This document shows positions 46,348 to 55,595 of a DNA stretch of 64,000 bases, in pieces. Below the pieces are notes generated by a model. It saw only the letters and a list, made by a program, of their open reading frames with translations, was not told the DNA's origin and searched no databases. Where the stretch lies: the NCBI GenBank assembly GCA_030648295.1, contig JAUSID010000086.1:1-64000 (forward strand). The letters are read 5' to 3'. Position 1 is the stretch's first letter. The number at the start of each line of letters is the position of its first letter. The position numbers were made by a program, and so were the translations under genes. The stretch comes from Opitutaceae bacterium. Lineage in GTDB: Bacteria; Verrucomicrobiota; Verrucomicrobiia; Opitutales; Opitutaceae.

Positions 46348-49300
46348 ATGAACGCACTGCTGCCCTCGATTGCAACACCGAGTCCGCCTCGCGACGCGAA
46401 CCGGTGGCAGGTTGCCGCATGCCTGGCGTGCGCCTCGGTTGCGGGCGGCAGCGCAGTGTTCGGCTTGATGGTCTGGCGGGCGCCTGGCGAGACGACGCCC
46501 GTGCTCGCGGCTGTGGCGGCATTTTTTCTCGCACTGACGTTGGGCGCATTCCTGCTCTGGCGCCGGCAAAGCTACGCCGCACTCGAGCGCGAGTTGGCGG
46601 CCGAACGGCAGCGCAAGGCAAGCGAGCAATACATCGAACGGCTCAACCGCCTTTACGCCGCCCTGAGCCAGATCAACCAGACAATCGTCCGGACGCAGGA
46701 GCGAAAGGAGTTATTTGGCGCAATCTGCCGGATTCTCGTGGAGCTTGGCGGATTCAAGATGGCCTGGATCGGCTGGCGCGACGCGGCCACCGAGATCATC
46801 GCGCCGGTCGCGAGTTTTGGCGACACAGGCGGCTACCTCCAGGAAGTTCGGATTTATGCCGACGACCGGCCGGAAGGTCGCAGCCCCACCAGCATGGCGC
46901 TATGCGAAGGCCGCACCTATGGGTGTCATGATCTGCTTGATGATCCAAACACGGCAACGTGGCGGGAGAATGCCGCCCGGCACGGGTTCCTTGCCTCAAT
47001 CGCTCTGCCCATCCGGACAAGCGGAGAGGTGGTGGGTGCGCTGACCGTATACGCCGCGGAGCCGGGCGTACTTGGCGAAAAGGAAATCACCCTGCTGGAG
47101 GAGGCGGCTGAGAATATCTCGTTCGCCCTCAAGAATCTCGAACACGAGGTGCTGCGACAGCAGACGGAAGCAGCGCTTAAGCTTTTTCGAAAACTTGTCG
47201 ATCGAACCAACGACACATTGGAAGTGATCGATCCGGAAACTGCCCGCATCCTCGACGTCAACGAGAAGGGCTGCGCAGACCATGGCTACACGCGCGAAGA
47301 ATATCTGAATCTGAGAGTTTTCGATATCGATCCCGGAGTCGGCGAGCCCATGTTTGCCAGAGGTATGGAGGAACTCCGGAAGTCCGGCGTCATGGTCTGG
47401 GAGAGCTTACACCGACGGAAGGACGGGACTTCGTTTCCCGTGGAGGTCAACCTCAGCTTTGTGCGTAGTGAGCGGGACTACGTCGTCGCGGTGGTGCGCG
47501 ATATCACCGCCCGCAAGCACCATGAGGAACAACTGGCCCTGCTGAACACCGCCTTGCTGGTGACCCCCGACTGCGTGGTGATCACCGACGAGCACGGCGC
47601 GATCGAGTGGGTCAATCCGGCTTTTTTCAAAACCTCGGGCTACTCGTTCGCGGAAGCTGTCGGCCAAAATCCCCGGATTCTGAAATCCGGCCGGCAGACG
47701 GCCGAGTATTACGCCGAGATGTGGCGCACGATCACCAGCGGGCAGAGCTGGCACGGCGAGTTCGTCAACCGGCGCAAGGACGGCGGGCTTTACACCGAGG
47801 ATGCGACCATCGCGCCCGTGCGGGATGCCACCGGGGCGATCCGGCATTTCGTCGGCGTCAAACATGACATCACCGACCGCAAGGAATCCGAACGCCGCCT
47901 CCGCGAGCAGGCCGAATTGCTCGACAAGGCCAACGAAGCTATTCTCGTCGCCGACCTCGGCCACCGCATCACATTCTGGAATCGAGGCGCCGCGCAACTG
48001 TTCGGCTGGACCGCCGCCGAAATGATCGGCAAGCCCGTGACCGAGGTGTTTGCGCTCGGCGGCGGCGCGAGCGGCGCGGAGGCTCACCCTGTCCTTGCGG
48101 TCATCGGCGATTGGCGCGGTGAAATCTTCGGCTACAACCGGAACGGCGATCCGCTCATCATCGAGACGAGCATAACGGTGATCCGCGATGAAGCCGGACG
48201 GCCGACGGGCCGGCTCAGCATCAGCACGGACATCACGGAGAAAAAGAAACTCGCCGAGAATTTTCTCCGTGTGCAACGGCTGGAGAGCATCGGCATGCTC
48301 GCCGCCGGCATCGCCCACGATCTCAACAACGTCCTCGCTCCGATCGGCATGACGTCGGCCCTCCTCCGCAACCGCGTCTCGGAAAGCGCCGACCTCCGGT
48401 TGCTCGACACCCTGGAGAAATGCGCCGACCGCGGCGCGAGGCTCGTCCGCCAGATACTCGGTTTCGTCCATGGCACCGGCGGCGAGCCCCGTCTTACGCA
48501 GGTCAAGCATCTGCTCCGCGACGTCACCGACGTGATTACCGCGACCTTTCCCAAATCCATCGTACTCGACGAGGACATTCCCAGCGACCTTTGGCCGGTC
48601 ATGGCCAACCCCACGCAAATCCATCAGGTGCTGCTCAATCTCTGTGTCAACGCCCGCGACGCCATGCCACGGGGTGGCACCCTGCGCCTGCGCGGCGAGA
48701 ATTACGTGCTCGATTCGGAAGCCGCTCATGCCATCAAAGCCGCGAAACCCGGCACCTGGCTCGTGCTCCAAGTCGAGGACACCGGCACCGGCATGCCACC
48801 CGACGTGCTCGCGCGCATGTGGGAGCCGTTCTTCACCACCAAGTCAGCCGAAAAAGGCACCGGCCTCGGTCTGTCCACCGTGCGCGGCATAGTCGAAACG
48901 CATCGCGGGTTCATCACCGTGCGAACGGAGCCGGGCCGGGGCACCACGTTTCGAGTGTACCTGCCCGCCGCGGAGTCCGCCGTGGCGGCTTCCGCCCTGG
49001 CCATTGCGCCGCGCGCCAGCCGCGGCCACGGCGAACTCATCCTGTTCGTTGATGACGAACCACTCATCCGCGACGCCGCCAGCGCCATCCTTACGAACGC
49101 CGGCTACCGGCTCGTGACCGCCCGCGATGGCGCCGAGGCCGCCGCGCTCTTTGAAGCTCGCCCGGCCGAATTCGCGCTGGTGATTACGGACAGTGGTATG
49201 CCCATCCTCGATGGCGGGGGCCTGTCCGCAATCATCCGCGCCCGCAACCCCGCGATGAAAATCCTCGCGATCAGCGGCCTCCGCGACTCCAGCCTGGGCC

Positions 49301-49443
49301 GCGACGGGAGATGTGGGGACTTTGCCGACGCCTTTGTGCCAAAGCCTTTCACCGCCGAGACGCTGTTGAACTCCGTCGAGCAGCTGCTGCACGGCAAACC
49401 CACCCCAACTCAAACCCCCGCACAGCCATGGCCAGCGTTCTAA
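46348..49443 (+). CDS. Membrane hybrid histidine kinase with GAF and PAS domains
   Basis: The 1031-residue protein has two membrane helices (about 21-43 and 51-71) and a GAF domain (about 115-265). Three PAS/PAC units follow (about 277-395, 400-515, 525-635), then HisKA with GGIAHDLNNVL-type GIAHDLNNVLAP near 650, and a HATPase domain (NLCVNARDAMPRGG, DTGTGMPP, GTGLGLSTV). It ends in a receiver (LFVDDEPL; Asp in VITDSGMP; Lys in FVPKPF). The input signal is unknown. It lies 15 bases after the frameshifted kinase, and its 3' end overlaps the next receiver gene by 16 bases. Confidence 0.92.
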   Translation: MNALLPSIATPSPPRDANRWQVAACLACASVAGGSAVFGLMVWRAPGETTPVLAAVAAFFLALTLGAFLLWRRQSYAALERELAAERQRKASEQYIERLNRLYAALSQINQTIVRTQERKELFGAICRILVELGGFKMAWIGWRDAATEIIAPVASFGDTGGYLQEVRIYADDRPEGRSPTSMALCEGRTYGCHDLLDDPNTATWRENAARHGFLASIALPIRTSGEVVGALTVYAAEPGVLGEKEITLLEEAAENISFALKNLEHEVLRQQTEAALKLFRKLVDRTNDTLEVIDPETARILDVNEKGCADHGYTREEYLNLRVFDIDPGVGEPMFARGMEELRKSGVMVWESLHRRKDGTSFPVEVNLSFVRSERDYVVAVVRDITARKHHEEQLALLNTALLVTPDCVVITDEHGAIEWVNPAFFKTSGYSFAEAVGQNPRILKSGRQTAEYYAEMWRTITSGQSWHGEFVNRRKDGGLYTEDATIAPVRDATGAIRHFVGVKHDITDRKESERRLREQAELLDKANEAILVADLGHRITFWNRGAAQLFGWTAAEMIGKPVTEVFALGGGASGAEAHPVLAVIGDWRGEIFGYNRNGDPLIIETSITVIRDEAGRPTGRLSISTDITEKKKLAENFLRVQRLESIGMLAAGIAHDLNNVLAPIGMTSALLRNRVSESADLRLLDTLEKCADRGARLVRQILGFVHGTGGEPRLTQVKHLLRDVTDVITATFPKSIVLDEDIPSDLWPVMANPTQIHQVLLNLCVNARDAMPRGGTLRLRGENYVLDSEAAHAIKAAKPGTWLVLQVEDTGTGMPPDVLARMWEPFFTTKSAEKGTGLGLSTVRGIVETHRGFITVRTEPGRGTTFRVYLPAAESAVAASALAIAPRASRGHGELILFVDDEPLIRDAASAILTNAGYRLVTARDGAEAAALFEARPAEFALVITDSGMPILDGGGLSAIIRARNPAMKILAISGLRDSSLGRDGRCGDFADAFVPKPFTAETLLNSVEQLLHGKPTPTQTPAQPWPAF

Positions 49444-49823
49444 TCATTGACGACGACGAGAGCTTTCGCATGACGCTCGCGCGAATGCTCATCGCCAGCG
49501 GCCATGCAGCCACCACCGCCAGCGACGGTCTCGAAGGCGCAAAACTTTTCCGCGCCAACCCTGCCGATCTTGTTCTCGTCGACATGGTGATGCCGCACAG
49601 CGGTCTCATGACGATCCGGGTGTTGCGCAGCCAGTATCCCAGCCTGCGCGTGATCGCGATGTCCGGTGGCGGCAGCCATCGCCTCGACTACGCCCGCGAC
49701 CTCGGCGCGTTTCGCACGCTCGCCAAGCCGTTCACGCCGGAGCAGCTCGCCGCAGCCATCGCCGACACGCTCGCCGCCGCCCCGGCTCCGCAATGCGCGC
49801 GCGACGCCTCGAACAAATCTTGA
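49428..49823 (+). CDS. Single-domain receiver protein
   Basis: The 131-residue product is a lone receiver: VLIIDDDESF, phosphoacceptor Asp in LVLVDMVMPHSG, IAMSGGG, and Lys in LAKPFTPEQ. It starts inside the 3' end of the large hybrid kinase and so is probably a relay for it. It is closely similar in layout to the receiver at 49899, which suggests a local duplication. Confidence 0.88.
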   Translation: MASVLIIDDDESFRMTLARMLIASGHAATTASDGLEGAKLFRANPADLVLVDMVMPHSGLMTIRVLRSQYPSLRVIAMSGGGSHRLDYARDLGAFRTLAKPFTPEQLAAAIADTLAAAPAPQCARDASNKS

Positions 49824-49898
49824 GGCATCATCTGTGCTGGAGGGGAGACCCCTCCGCACGTTCGGAACAGACTGTCTACGCTTAATCCTCCACCGACC

Positions 49899-50276
49899 AT
49901 GGCCCGTATCCTTGTCATCGACGATGACGAACCGCTGCTCACCGCGCTCGAACAATTGCTCGCTGCCGCCGGCCACGCGGTTGTCACGGTTTCCGACGGC
50001 GCCAAAGCCGCCAAACTCTTCCGCCGCGAACCATTCGAACTGATCATCACCGACATCTTCATGCCCAACCGCGAGGGCCTCGAGACCATCATCATGCTGC
50101 GCCGCGAGTTTCCCGAACTGGGCGTCATCGCCATGTCCGGCGGCGCCACAATGTCCAAGACCTATCTGGACATGGCCACACGACTCGGCGCGCGTTGCAC
50201 GCTCTTAAAACCTTTTACGCCCCAGCAGCTCAACGCCGCAATCGACGCGGTCACGACGACGAATCGCCCGCAGTAA
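49899..50276 (+). CDS. Single-domain receiver protein (second copy)
   Basis: The 125-residue product has ILVIDDDEPL, Asp in LIITDIFMPNREG, IAMSGGA and Lys in LLKPFTPQQ, with no output domain. It shares motif order and several residue runs with the receiver at 49428 (AKLFR, IAMSGG, KPFTP). The two seem to be tandem paralogs. It is the last gene of the signalling block. Confidence 0.88.
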   Translation: MARILVIDDDEPLLTALEQLLAAAGHAVVTVSDGAKAAKLFRREPFELIITDIFMPNREGLETIIMLRREFPELGVIAMSGGATMSKTYLDMATRLGARCTLLKPFTPQQLNAAIDAVTTTNRPQ

Positions 50277-50479
50277 CCTTCCTTCCTCCACCTAATCATT
50301 CCGTTTGCGCTTTCCCTCTTGGGTACAGCGCAGCGGAGTTTCGCGTGCCTAGTCCAACAGAATTGCCGCTGATAGTTTTAACGCCTCCGGCCACGACTGG
50401 CGCGTTCGAAAAACGGTCTTTTGAGGAACGCCGCTGCACGAAGCAACGTCGTAAGGATCGTTCCATTAGACTTCAGGGA
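50277..50479. other. Intergenic stretch between the signalling block and the worn region
   Basis: The 203 bases after the last receiver gene contain no gene I can support and no clear terminator. The GC content falls in places (AATTGCCGCTGATAGTTTTAA), unlike the genes around it. This marks the border to the decayed accessory segment. Confidence 0.35.
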
Positions 50480-50720
50480 TCAACGAGTTCGCACAATCAG
50501 CCGGCGAGCCGATGCATCCAGTTCCGCGATACCATGGCACGCCCCGCGGGCGAACAGCTCGCGCACCACCGCATCGCGCAGGTGGCGTTCGACCGCCTGC
50601 CTCAGCGGTCGCGCGCCGAGATGCGGATAAATTCCCTCGCGCACGAGGAACTCCAGAGTATCGCTTGAGACCTCCAAATCATACCCGAGAGGGGCAAAAA
50701 GGCATGCCAAGAATCCGGAC
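50480..50720 (-). pseudogene. C-terminal remnant of a ClpA/ClpB-type ATPase
   Basis: In the frame ending at 50480, the residues YDLEVSSDTLEFLVREGIYP, HLGARPLRQAVERHLRD and RELFARGA match the small domain that closes the second AAA+ module of Clp ATPases. Nothing upstream carries the Walker motifs; instead a transposase remnant abuts it. It is a broken gene end, left after a deletion or insertion. Confidence 0.65.
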
Positions 50721-50729
50721 AATTGCGCC

Positions 50730-50974
50730 TTAAACTCCGGGTGTTCGGGGGCACCGGTTGCGCGGAAGCAATGCAGCAGCGAGCGCCAGAGGAAAGTGAT
50801 TTCCCAGGATTGAGAACGCATGGAAGATCCATCCGTAGCTCATGACGCCTCATCGAGGCACTGGAAGAACGATTGCGCCAAGCCCGGTGCCTGAAAAATG
50901 GGTCGCCGATAGTTGCCCCGGTTGAGGACGTGATAGCACGCTCCGCTGAATTCGAGTCGTCGTTTGCGGGACAT
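50730..50974 (-). pseudogene. Remnant of a REP-associated tyrosine transposase (RAYT, Y1/IS200-like)
   Basis: From ATG 50974 the frame reads RKRRLEFSGACYHVLNRGNYRR, the typical RAYT N-terminus, and then FFQCLDEAS before a TGA. After a frame shift the homology continues as YGWIFHAFSILGNHFPLALA, where the HUH motif HxH has become H-x-P. The part with the catalytic Tyr is gone. It is a dead fragment. REP-like repeats of the sort such enzymes act on occur at 15031-15121. Confidence 0.65.
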
Positions 50975-51067
50975 GGCGACGCCGGGGTGCCCCCAATTCC
51001 CGCGCGGCCGGTGCCCAATTCAACCGTCGCGTCTACGCAATTGTCCCGTTCACGAATCGCAACGGCG

Positions 51068-51541
51068 TCATCTCTTTTCCCGGCGGTCCTCCCATGACGT
51101 CCGTTCTCGCACGTCGTCGATCAGGAAACGCACGCCTTGATTGTCCGACGGGTTGAACCAGAGCATCCGGTCGAAGACGCGCCCGGCTTCGTCGAACCGC
51201 GAGAGGCGCCACAGACACAGCCCGTACCCGTGCAGGCATCGCAGGAACGGCCGGTTGTCGATATGCCCCCAGGGCAGGAGGCCATCGAAGTCCGGAGAGA
51301 GGGATAGCTCGCCGATGCGGACGCCGACCTCGTAGTGGCGGATCGCATACTCCGGCCTGTGATCGAAGGAGAAGTTGCCGAGGTGCGCGTGGGCGTCCAG
51401 GCAACGCAGGTCGGCCTGGCAGAGCTCTATCAGGACCTTGTGGGCCGCCGCCTCGTCGCCGGCCTCCTTGAGGTCGTTGGAGTCGCAGATCGGGTCGGAG
51501 TCGAAGCCGTTGGGATCTCGGCCCGGAACGACCTGTTCCAT
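51068..51541 (-). CDS. TPR-like protein, uncharacterised
   Basis: The 157-residue product is soluble and has TPR-like helical pairs (LRCLDAHAHLGNFSF, AIRHYEVGVRIGELSL, GYGLCLWRLSRFDEAGRVFDRML). It ends with a segment common to such proteins, WFNPSDNQGVRFLIDDV. It follows the DUF6880-like gene by six bases, so the two form an operon. No enzyme motif is seen. Confidence 0.75.
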   Translation of the reverse strand: MEQVVPGRDPNGFDSDPICDSNDLKEAGDEAAAHKVLIELCQADLRCLDAHAHLGNFSFDHRPEYAIRHYEVGVRIGELSLSPDFDGLLPWGHIDNRPFLRCLHGYGLCLWRLSRFDEAGRVFDRMLWFNPSDNQGVRFLIDDVRERTSWEDRREKR

Positions 51542-51547
51542 CTCGAA

Positions 51548-52909
51548 TCATTGGATTCTCCGCTCACGCTCGCTCCAGCGCGCCTTGGCCCGCTCGAGGA
51601 AGGACGGCTCGTCGCTTGGCCCGATGCCTGCCACCAAGCGCTCGAATCCGTACATGAAGCCGCTCTTGCGATGGTGGTCGGCGCGGACCCGGCTCACAGT
51701 CTTCTCCCACTCGGCGCCAAGTCCGGCGCGCTCGAAGCAACGCTTGGCGCGCTCGAAGTTCGACAGCGCGGCGCTGTAGTATTTGCTCTTCTTGGCGTTG
51801 ACGATTCGCATCCCCTGCGCGCGCCACAACCGCGCCGCGAGGTCGGGATGGGCCTTTTCGAGCTTTCCGGCAGCGGGCGCGGTGGCGTAGTGGCTCAGGC
51901 TTTCCAGCGCGTTGTCCGTGGCGTGGCGTACGAGGTCGGCGAGTCGATCCAACTCCTTGGCCGCCAGGAAGAGATCCATGGCGGAGTGGAGGTCGGCTCC
52001 CCTGGCCACCTCGATGGCCTTTTCATGCCACGTGCGGCGCTTGGCCTTCGGCACGAACTTCATGAGGTCCTCGTAGGTGTACTTGCTCGGGTGCTCGCGA
52101 TAGTCGGCCCAGGCGGCGTCGAGCGCCTCGTCGCCGCGTCCCAGCTTGGTTAGGAGATCCCGCTGGAGCTTCGCGAGGTCGAGACTGGCCATCGACCCGT
52201 GCGGCGTCTTCTTGTCGAGATCAATTCCGCGCCCCACCCAGGCGAGGGCCTCTTCCGGTTTGCGCCGGCTGACGAGCAGCGTGGCGATTGCATGGCAATC
52301 CTGCGCGCTGAGGCCGGTCTCCTCGGCAAGGGCGATGTACGCGGCGACGTCGTTTTGGGCGGCGTGGAGCGTGCGGAGAACTTCTCCCCAGCGACGACGG
52401 GTGTAGTCAGCACCGTCCTTAGATGTGCCGTCCACCTTCGGGTCGGCCTTGGCAGCGGCGGCGAATCTCGCTCGGACCAGCGCCACGAACGCGGCGAGGT
52501 TGGCCTTGTCGAGGACCTTTGCGGCGTCCTGCTCGAGGTGGTAGCAGAAACCGTAGTTGTCCTCTTCCATCCATGAGAGCAGGCGGGCCGCGGTCTCGTC
52601 TGGATTCGCCTCCTCTGCCTGGCGGGCCTTGATCCAGCCGCAGTACAGAGCGCCGACGAACTGGCCGAAGCTGCCGCTCGAATCGTCGAGTTCCTCAACC
52701 TTGGCGTGACACCCGGCGAGGAACGTCTCGTACAGGATGACGGCGCGGGCCGGGTCACTCGCCGCGAGCGTCGCGATCCTGGCCGCCACCTCGTCGAGGT
52801 CGCTCACGAAGGAAAAGCAGGCGCGGTCCGGGATGAAGGCGCGCGGGTTGAGCGCCAGCTCGATCTCCCGCTCGATCGGATCGGTCTTGTGGCGGGACTT
52901 GCGGGTCAT
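51548..52909 (-). CDS. Large helical-repeat protein (DUF6880-like)
   Basis: The 453-residue product is made of TPR-like helical repeats (LYETFLAGCHAKVEEL, AAYIALAEETGLSAQDCHAIATLL, RRKPEEALAWVGRGIDLD, LGRGDEALDAAWADYREHPS, ALSNFERAKRCFERAG). It resembles the DUF6880 group that is often linked with SWIM zinc-finger proteins. No SWIM motif is in it and none is next to it. ATG 52909 gives MTRKSRHKTDPIE; the open frame upstream of it holds unrelated sequence. Its role is unknown. Confidence 0.75.
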   Translation of the reverse strand: MTRKSRHKTDPIEREIELALNPRAFIPDRACFSFVSDLDEVAARIATLAASDPARAVILYETFLAGCHAKVEELDDSSGSFGQFVGALYCGWIKARQAEEANPDETAARLLSWMEEDNYGFCYHLEQDAAKVLDKANLAAFVALVRARFAAAAKADPKVDGTSKDGADYTRRRWGEVLRTLHAAQNDVAAYIALAEETGLSAQDCHAIATLLVSRRKPEEALAWVGRGIDLDKKTPHGSMASLDLAKLQRDLLTKLGRGDEALDAAWADYREHPSKYTYEDLMKFVPKAKRRTWHEKAIEVARGADLHSAMDLFLAAKELDRLADLVRHATDNALESLSHYATAPAAGKLEKAHPDLAARLWRAQGMRIVNAKKSKYYSAALSNFERAKRCFERAGLGAEWEKTVSRVRADHHRKSGFMYGFERLVAGIGPSDEPSFLERAKARWSERERRIQ

Positions 52910-53069
52910 AATTCCGGCGTTCTGTTCCGGCCACTGGTCCTCGTGGCCACGGCACTTGTGCTTCCAACGTGGATCCGCATGCCGGTAAACTTTGGGGAGC
53001 CATCGGAGAGAATCAACCCGGCATTGTCGCCGCGAATTCCGAGCCGCGCGCCATTTCGCGTTCCGCAAG

Positions 53070-53222
53070 TCAGCAAATCGCCGCGCAACTGCGATCCAGC
53101 TCGATGCAGCGCGTCAGCATCTTCATCTCGTCTTCCCGCAGGCACTCGGTCGCGCAGTGCTCGCACGCCACGAGACACGCGTGGCAATCGTCAATGCAAT
53201 GTTGGTATTTTTCGTGAGCCAT
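53070..53222 (-). pseudogene. Truncated four-helix-bundle copper-binding (DUF326/Csp-like) gene
   Basis: The 50-residue product (HEKYQHCIDDCHACLVACEHC, TRCIELDRSCAAIC) is the first half of a Cys-rich Csp/DUF326 protein that would bind Cu(I). A TGA stands where family members usually have a residue of the helix. Right after it the same frame continues LAEREMARGSEFA, which still resembles the family. Beyond that, homology is lost. A nonsense change plus loss of the 3' end is the simplest view. Confidence 0.7.
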
Positions 53223-53439
53223 GATGGTTTTCTCCTTTGTGGTTTTGTTTTGGCGGCGAAGTATTCCGCCTACGCCGTCAAGCATGGCTTTCCGGCAAGC
53301 GTCCGAAAATCAGGGGGAGCATCGGTTTTCCCGGTGGGAGAAACTACGTTTCAGCGATGTTGCGGTGAAATCGCATCCGACCCAAAGCGAATGAAGGTTC
53401 GGGCGCACGGGAAATCTGTCCCGCTGCAATCGCCCGGCC

Positions 53440-53710
53440 TCAGAAGTCCTGCAATCTACTCTCCAGGGGGCCGCGGTGCGGATCGAGACGCGCCATCGCT
53501 TCGCCGACGAGGTAGACCGAGCCGGTGACGACAACTACGTCGTCGGACCGCCGGCGGTGCAAACAGCGGGCGCCAGGAAAAGGTTGGCAATGGAAGCGTG
53601 CATCACGCGACCGCAGTAAGTTCCCGGCACGAGTGTTTCGAGCTGAGGATGCGAGCACGCGCGATCTTGATCCGGCACAACGAAACGAATTCCGTCCGCG
53701 CGGCGGCGCC
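53440..53710 (-). pseudogene. folC: C-terminal remnant of a second FolC
   Basis: One frame gives RFVVPDQDRACSHPQLETLVP and VMHASIANLF, and the next frame gives VVVVTGSVYLVGEAMARLDPHRGPLESRLQDF. Both match the last 90 residues of the intact FolC at 22121-23419, with many substitutions. A frameshift near 53560 joins them, and the rest of the gene is missing. It is the tail of a divergent paralog, not a recent duplicate. Confidence 0.75.
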
Positions 53711-53755
53711 TTGGTCCGGAGTTCACGACGCTTGCGGTTTTGCAGCGGGTTCACC

Positions 53756-55582
53756 TTACGGGCCGCAGACCTCCCGCGGGAGCATGCCCGCGGGCGTCGC
53801 TGCCGCTCGGAGCGTCGTGATGCCTTCCTGAATTTTTTCTTCTACCCAGAGGGCGAAGAGCGGATGCGGTGCGAAACCGGTTCCGAGTTCGAACGTAAGC
53901 CCGTTGAGCAGCATCTTCTCGTCGCCCCGCCCCTGCATCCGCGCCGGAATGACGATGGCCCGGTCGCCGTCGCGCGACGCTTCCTCGACGATCTTCCGGA
54001 TCGCGGCGACTTCCGGCGCTCGCTTCTCAGGCCAGTCTTCACGCCATGTGCCAGTCTGGATGGCGCGGAAGGCCGCACCGCTGTTCGCACGCATCTGCTC
54101 CGCCAGCGACGCGAGGATGTGGCGCCAATGGTTGTTGCTCGCATCGTCGCCTGCGCCGTGCGCGACGAGGATCACCGTTTCGCGGGCGGCGTCTTTCGAG
54201 AGAGCTTTGGCGCGTTCGAGTAATGCGGCGGCGAAATAACGATGATCTTCCATCCCGCCCACGGTGGTGAGCGACGCCGTTGAGCGGATGCGCGGCGAAG
54301 GTCCGGCCGCGGGACCGTGATGGTCGCCGTGACCGTGCGCGGAGTGACCCGCAACAGCGGTGCTGCCGTGGTCAGCGTGCTGACCGTTATCGTGGCTCGC
54401 AGTGGCGGACGGAGACAGCAGCGCATCCTCCGCGTCTTGACCAATCATGTGCTCGACGTCGGATTTGAAACTGGTGGCCAGCCCGAAGACGCGCACGACG
54501 ACAATGGCACGCGCACCGCGTTGCTCAAGCCGGCGGACGGCGCGCTCGACCAACGGCTGATCGGCCATGCTGAAGGCAAATTCGATTTTGTAGCGCTCGG
54601 TAAGCGGCGCGATGGTCTCGCGCATGGTTTCGTTCCAATGAAAATCTGCGCCGTGCGCAAGGAACACGACACCGAGATCCTCGGGGCGCAGCGGCACGCT
54701 GCGGCTCCACTCATGCGCCATCCACGTGCTCACGGAGGGATGCGGCGTGATGTCGCCGTCGATAAACTCGGCGCCGGCCGGAAGCTGGCTCTGCAGCGTC
54801 GCGTTGAAATTCATCATGCTGTCGAGCTTCGAGCCGAGGGCGAATGGGACGACGGCGACGCGCTCGCCGAGCTTGGTAGCCTCGACCAATACCCGTTTCA
54901 CATCAGAGACGAGGTCCCCGTTCTGCGATGGCGAGCGTCTGGGCCAGACGAGAGCGCGCACGGATTTGAAGCCGAAGCCCTGCGCCGCCAGCTCGGCGAG
55001 CCGCTGCCAGTCGGCTTCTGTGCGCTGGCGCGACTCGGCATCGGTCGCGCCGTAGCCGACAACGATCACGTCGCGGCCGGCCGGTTCGTGAATCGCACGG
55101 AAACGATCGGCCAGCACCTCGACGGCAAAATAGCTCTGGCCAAAGAGCCGGCCGATGGTGAGTGAGGGCGCGGCGGCGGGCGCAGCAGATTTCGCCGGCG
55201 AACCGGGCAACTCCGCGAGGAGTTTCTGTGCGAGCAGCCACTTCGGTTCCGACGCCGAAAGGAACAGCGGCAGCACCACGACGCGCTGCGCCCCGATCTC
55301 GCGCAGGCGCTGCATCGCGCGGGCGAGCGTGGTGCGCGTGCGTTCGTCGGTGACGTAAACGATTTCGCACGGGCGGCCGGCAGCGAAGGCGTCAGCCGCG
55401 TCGCGGATTTCCTCGTCGCCGAGAAAACCGCGGTCGGGAGCGAGCACGAGGGCCGCCGTCGAGGCGGCGACAGACGAAGGCGCGGGAGCGGGCGAAGTGT
55501 CGGCGCCGAGCGCGTTGCGATGTGGGATAACCAACGTGAAGAGGCAGAGCGCACTCGAAAAAAGGGGGGAGGTGATTTTCAT
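53756..55582 (-). CDS. Exported protein with several CbiX-like chelatase domains
   Basis: The 608-residue product starts with a signal peptide (MKITSPLFSSALCLFTLVI...ALG). Three CbiX/sirohydrochlorin-chelatase-like units can be traced: LVLAPDRGFLGDEEI with VVVLPLFLSASEPKW, LGVVFLAHGADFHWNE, and ETVILVAHGAGDDASN. A His-rich stretch (about residues 395-425) lies between the second and third and may bind metal. Cytoplasmic CbiX inserts cobalt into sirohydrochlorin; an exported form more likely binds metal or tetrapyrrole. It follows the TonB receptor gene by 13 bases. Confidence 0.8.
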   Translation of the reverse strand: MKITSPLFSSALCLFTLVIPHRNALGADTSPAPAPSSVAASTAALVLAPDRGFLGDEEIRDAADAFAAGRPCEIVYVTDERTRTTLARAMQRLREIGAQRVVVLPLFLSASEPKWLLAQKLLAELPGSPAKSAAPAAAPSLTIGRLFGQSYFAVEVLADRFRAIHEPAGRDVIVVGYGATDAESRQRTEADWQRLAELAAQGFGFKSVRALVWPRRSPSQNGDLVSDVKRVLVEATKLGERVAVVPFALGSKLDSMMNFNATLQSQLPAGAEFIDGDITPHPSVSTWMAHEWSRSVPLRPEDLGVVFLAHGADFHWNETMRETIAPLTERYKIEFAFSMADQPLVERAVRRLEQRGARAIVVVRVFGLATSFKSDVEHMIGQDAEDALLSPSATASHDNGQHADHGSTAVAGHSAHGHGDHHGPAAGPSPRIRSTASLTTVGGMEDHRYFAAALLERAKALSKDAARETVILVAHGAGDDASNNHWRHILASLAEQMRANSGAAFRAIQTGTWREDWPEKRAPEVAAIRKIVEEASRDGDRAIVIPARMQGRGDEKMLLNGLTFELGTGFAPHPLFALWVEEKIQEGITTLRAAATPAGMLPREVCGP

Positions 55583-55595
55583 GATGCGAAGGATT

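Noticed and set aside
51033-51551. Alternative 172-residue frame over the TPR-like gene
   Set aside because: It is Arg/Pro-rich and lacks helical pattern. The frame at 51068-51541 has TPR-like helices and ends six bases from its neighbour.
53070-53072. TGA in the DUF326 gene read as selenocysteine
   Set aside because: The family position is not a cysteine that would be replaced by selenocysteine, homology stops soon after, and no SECIS-like hairpin was evident. A nonsense mutation is simpler.
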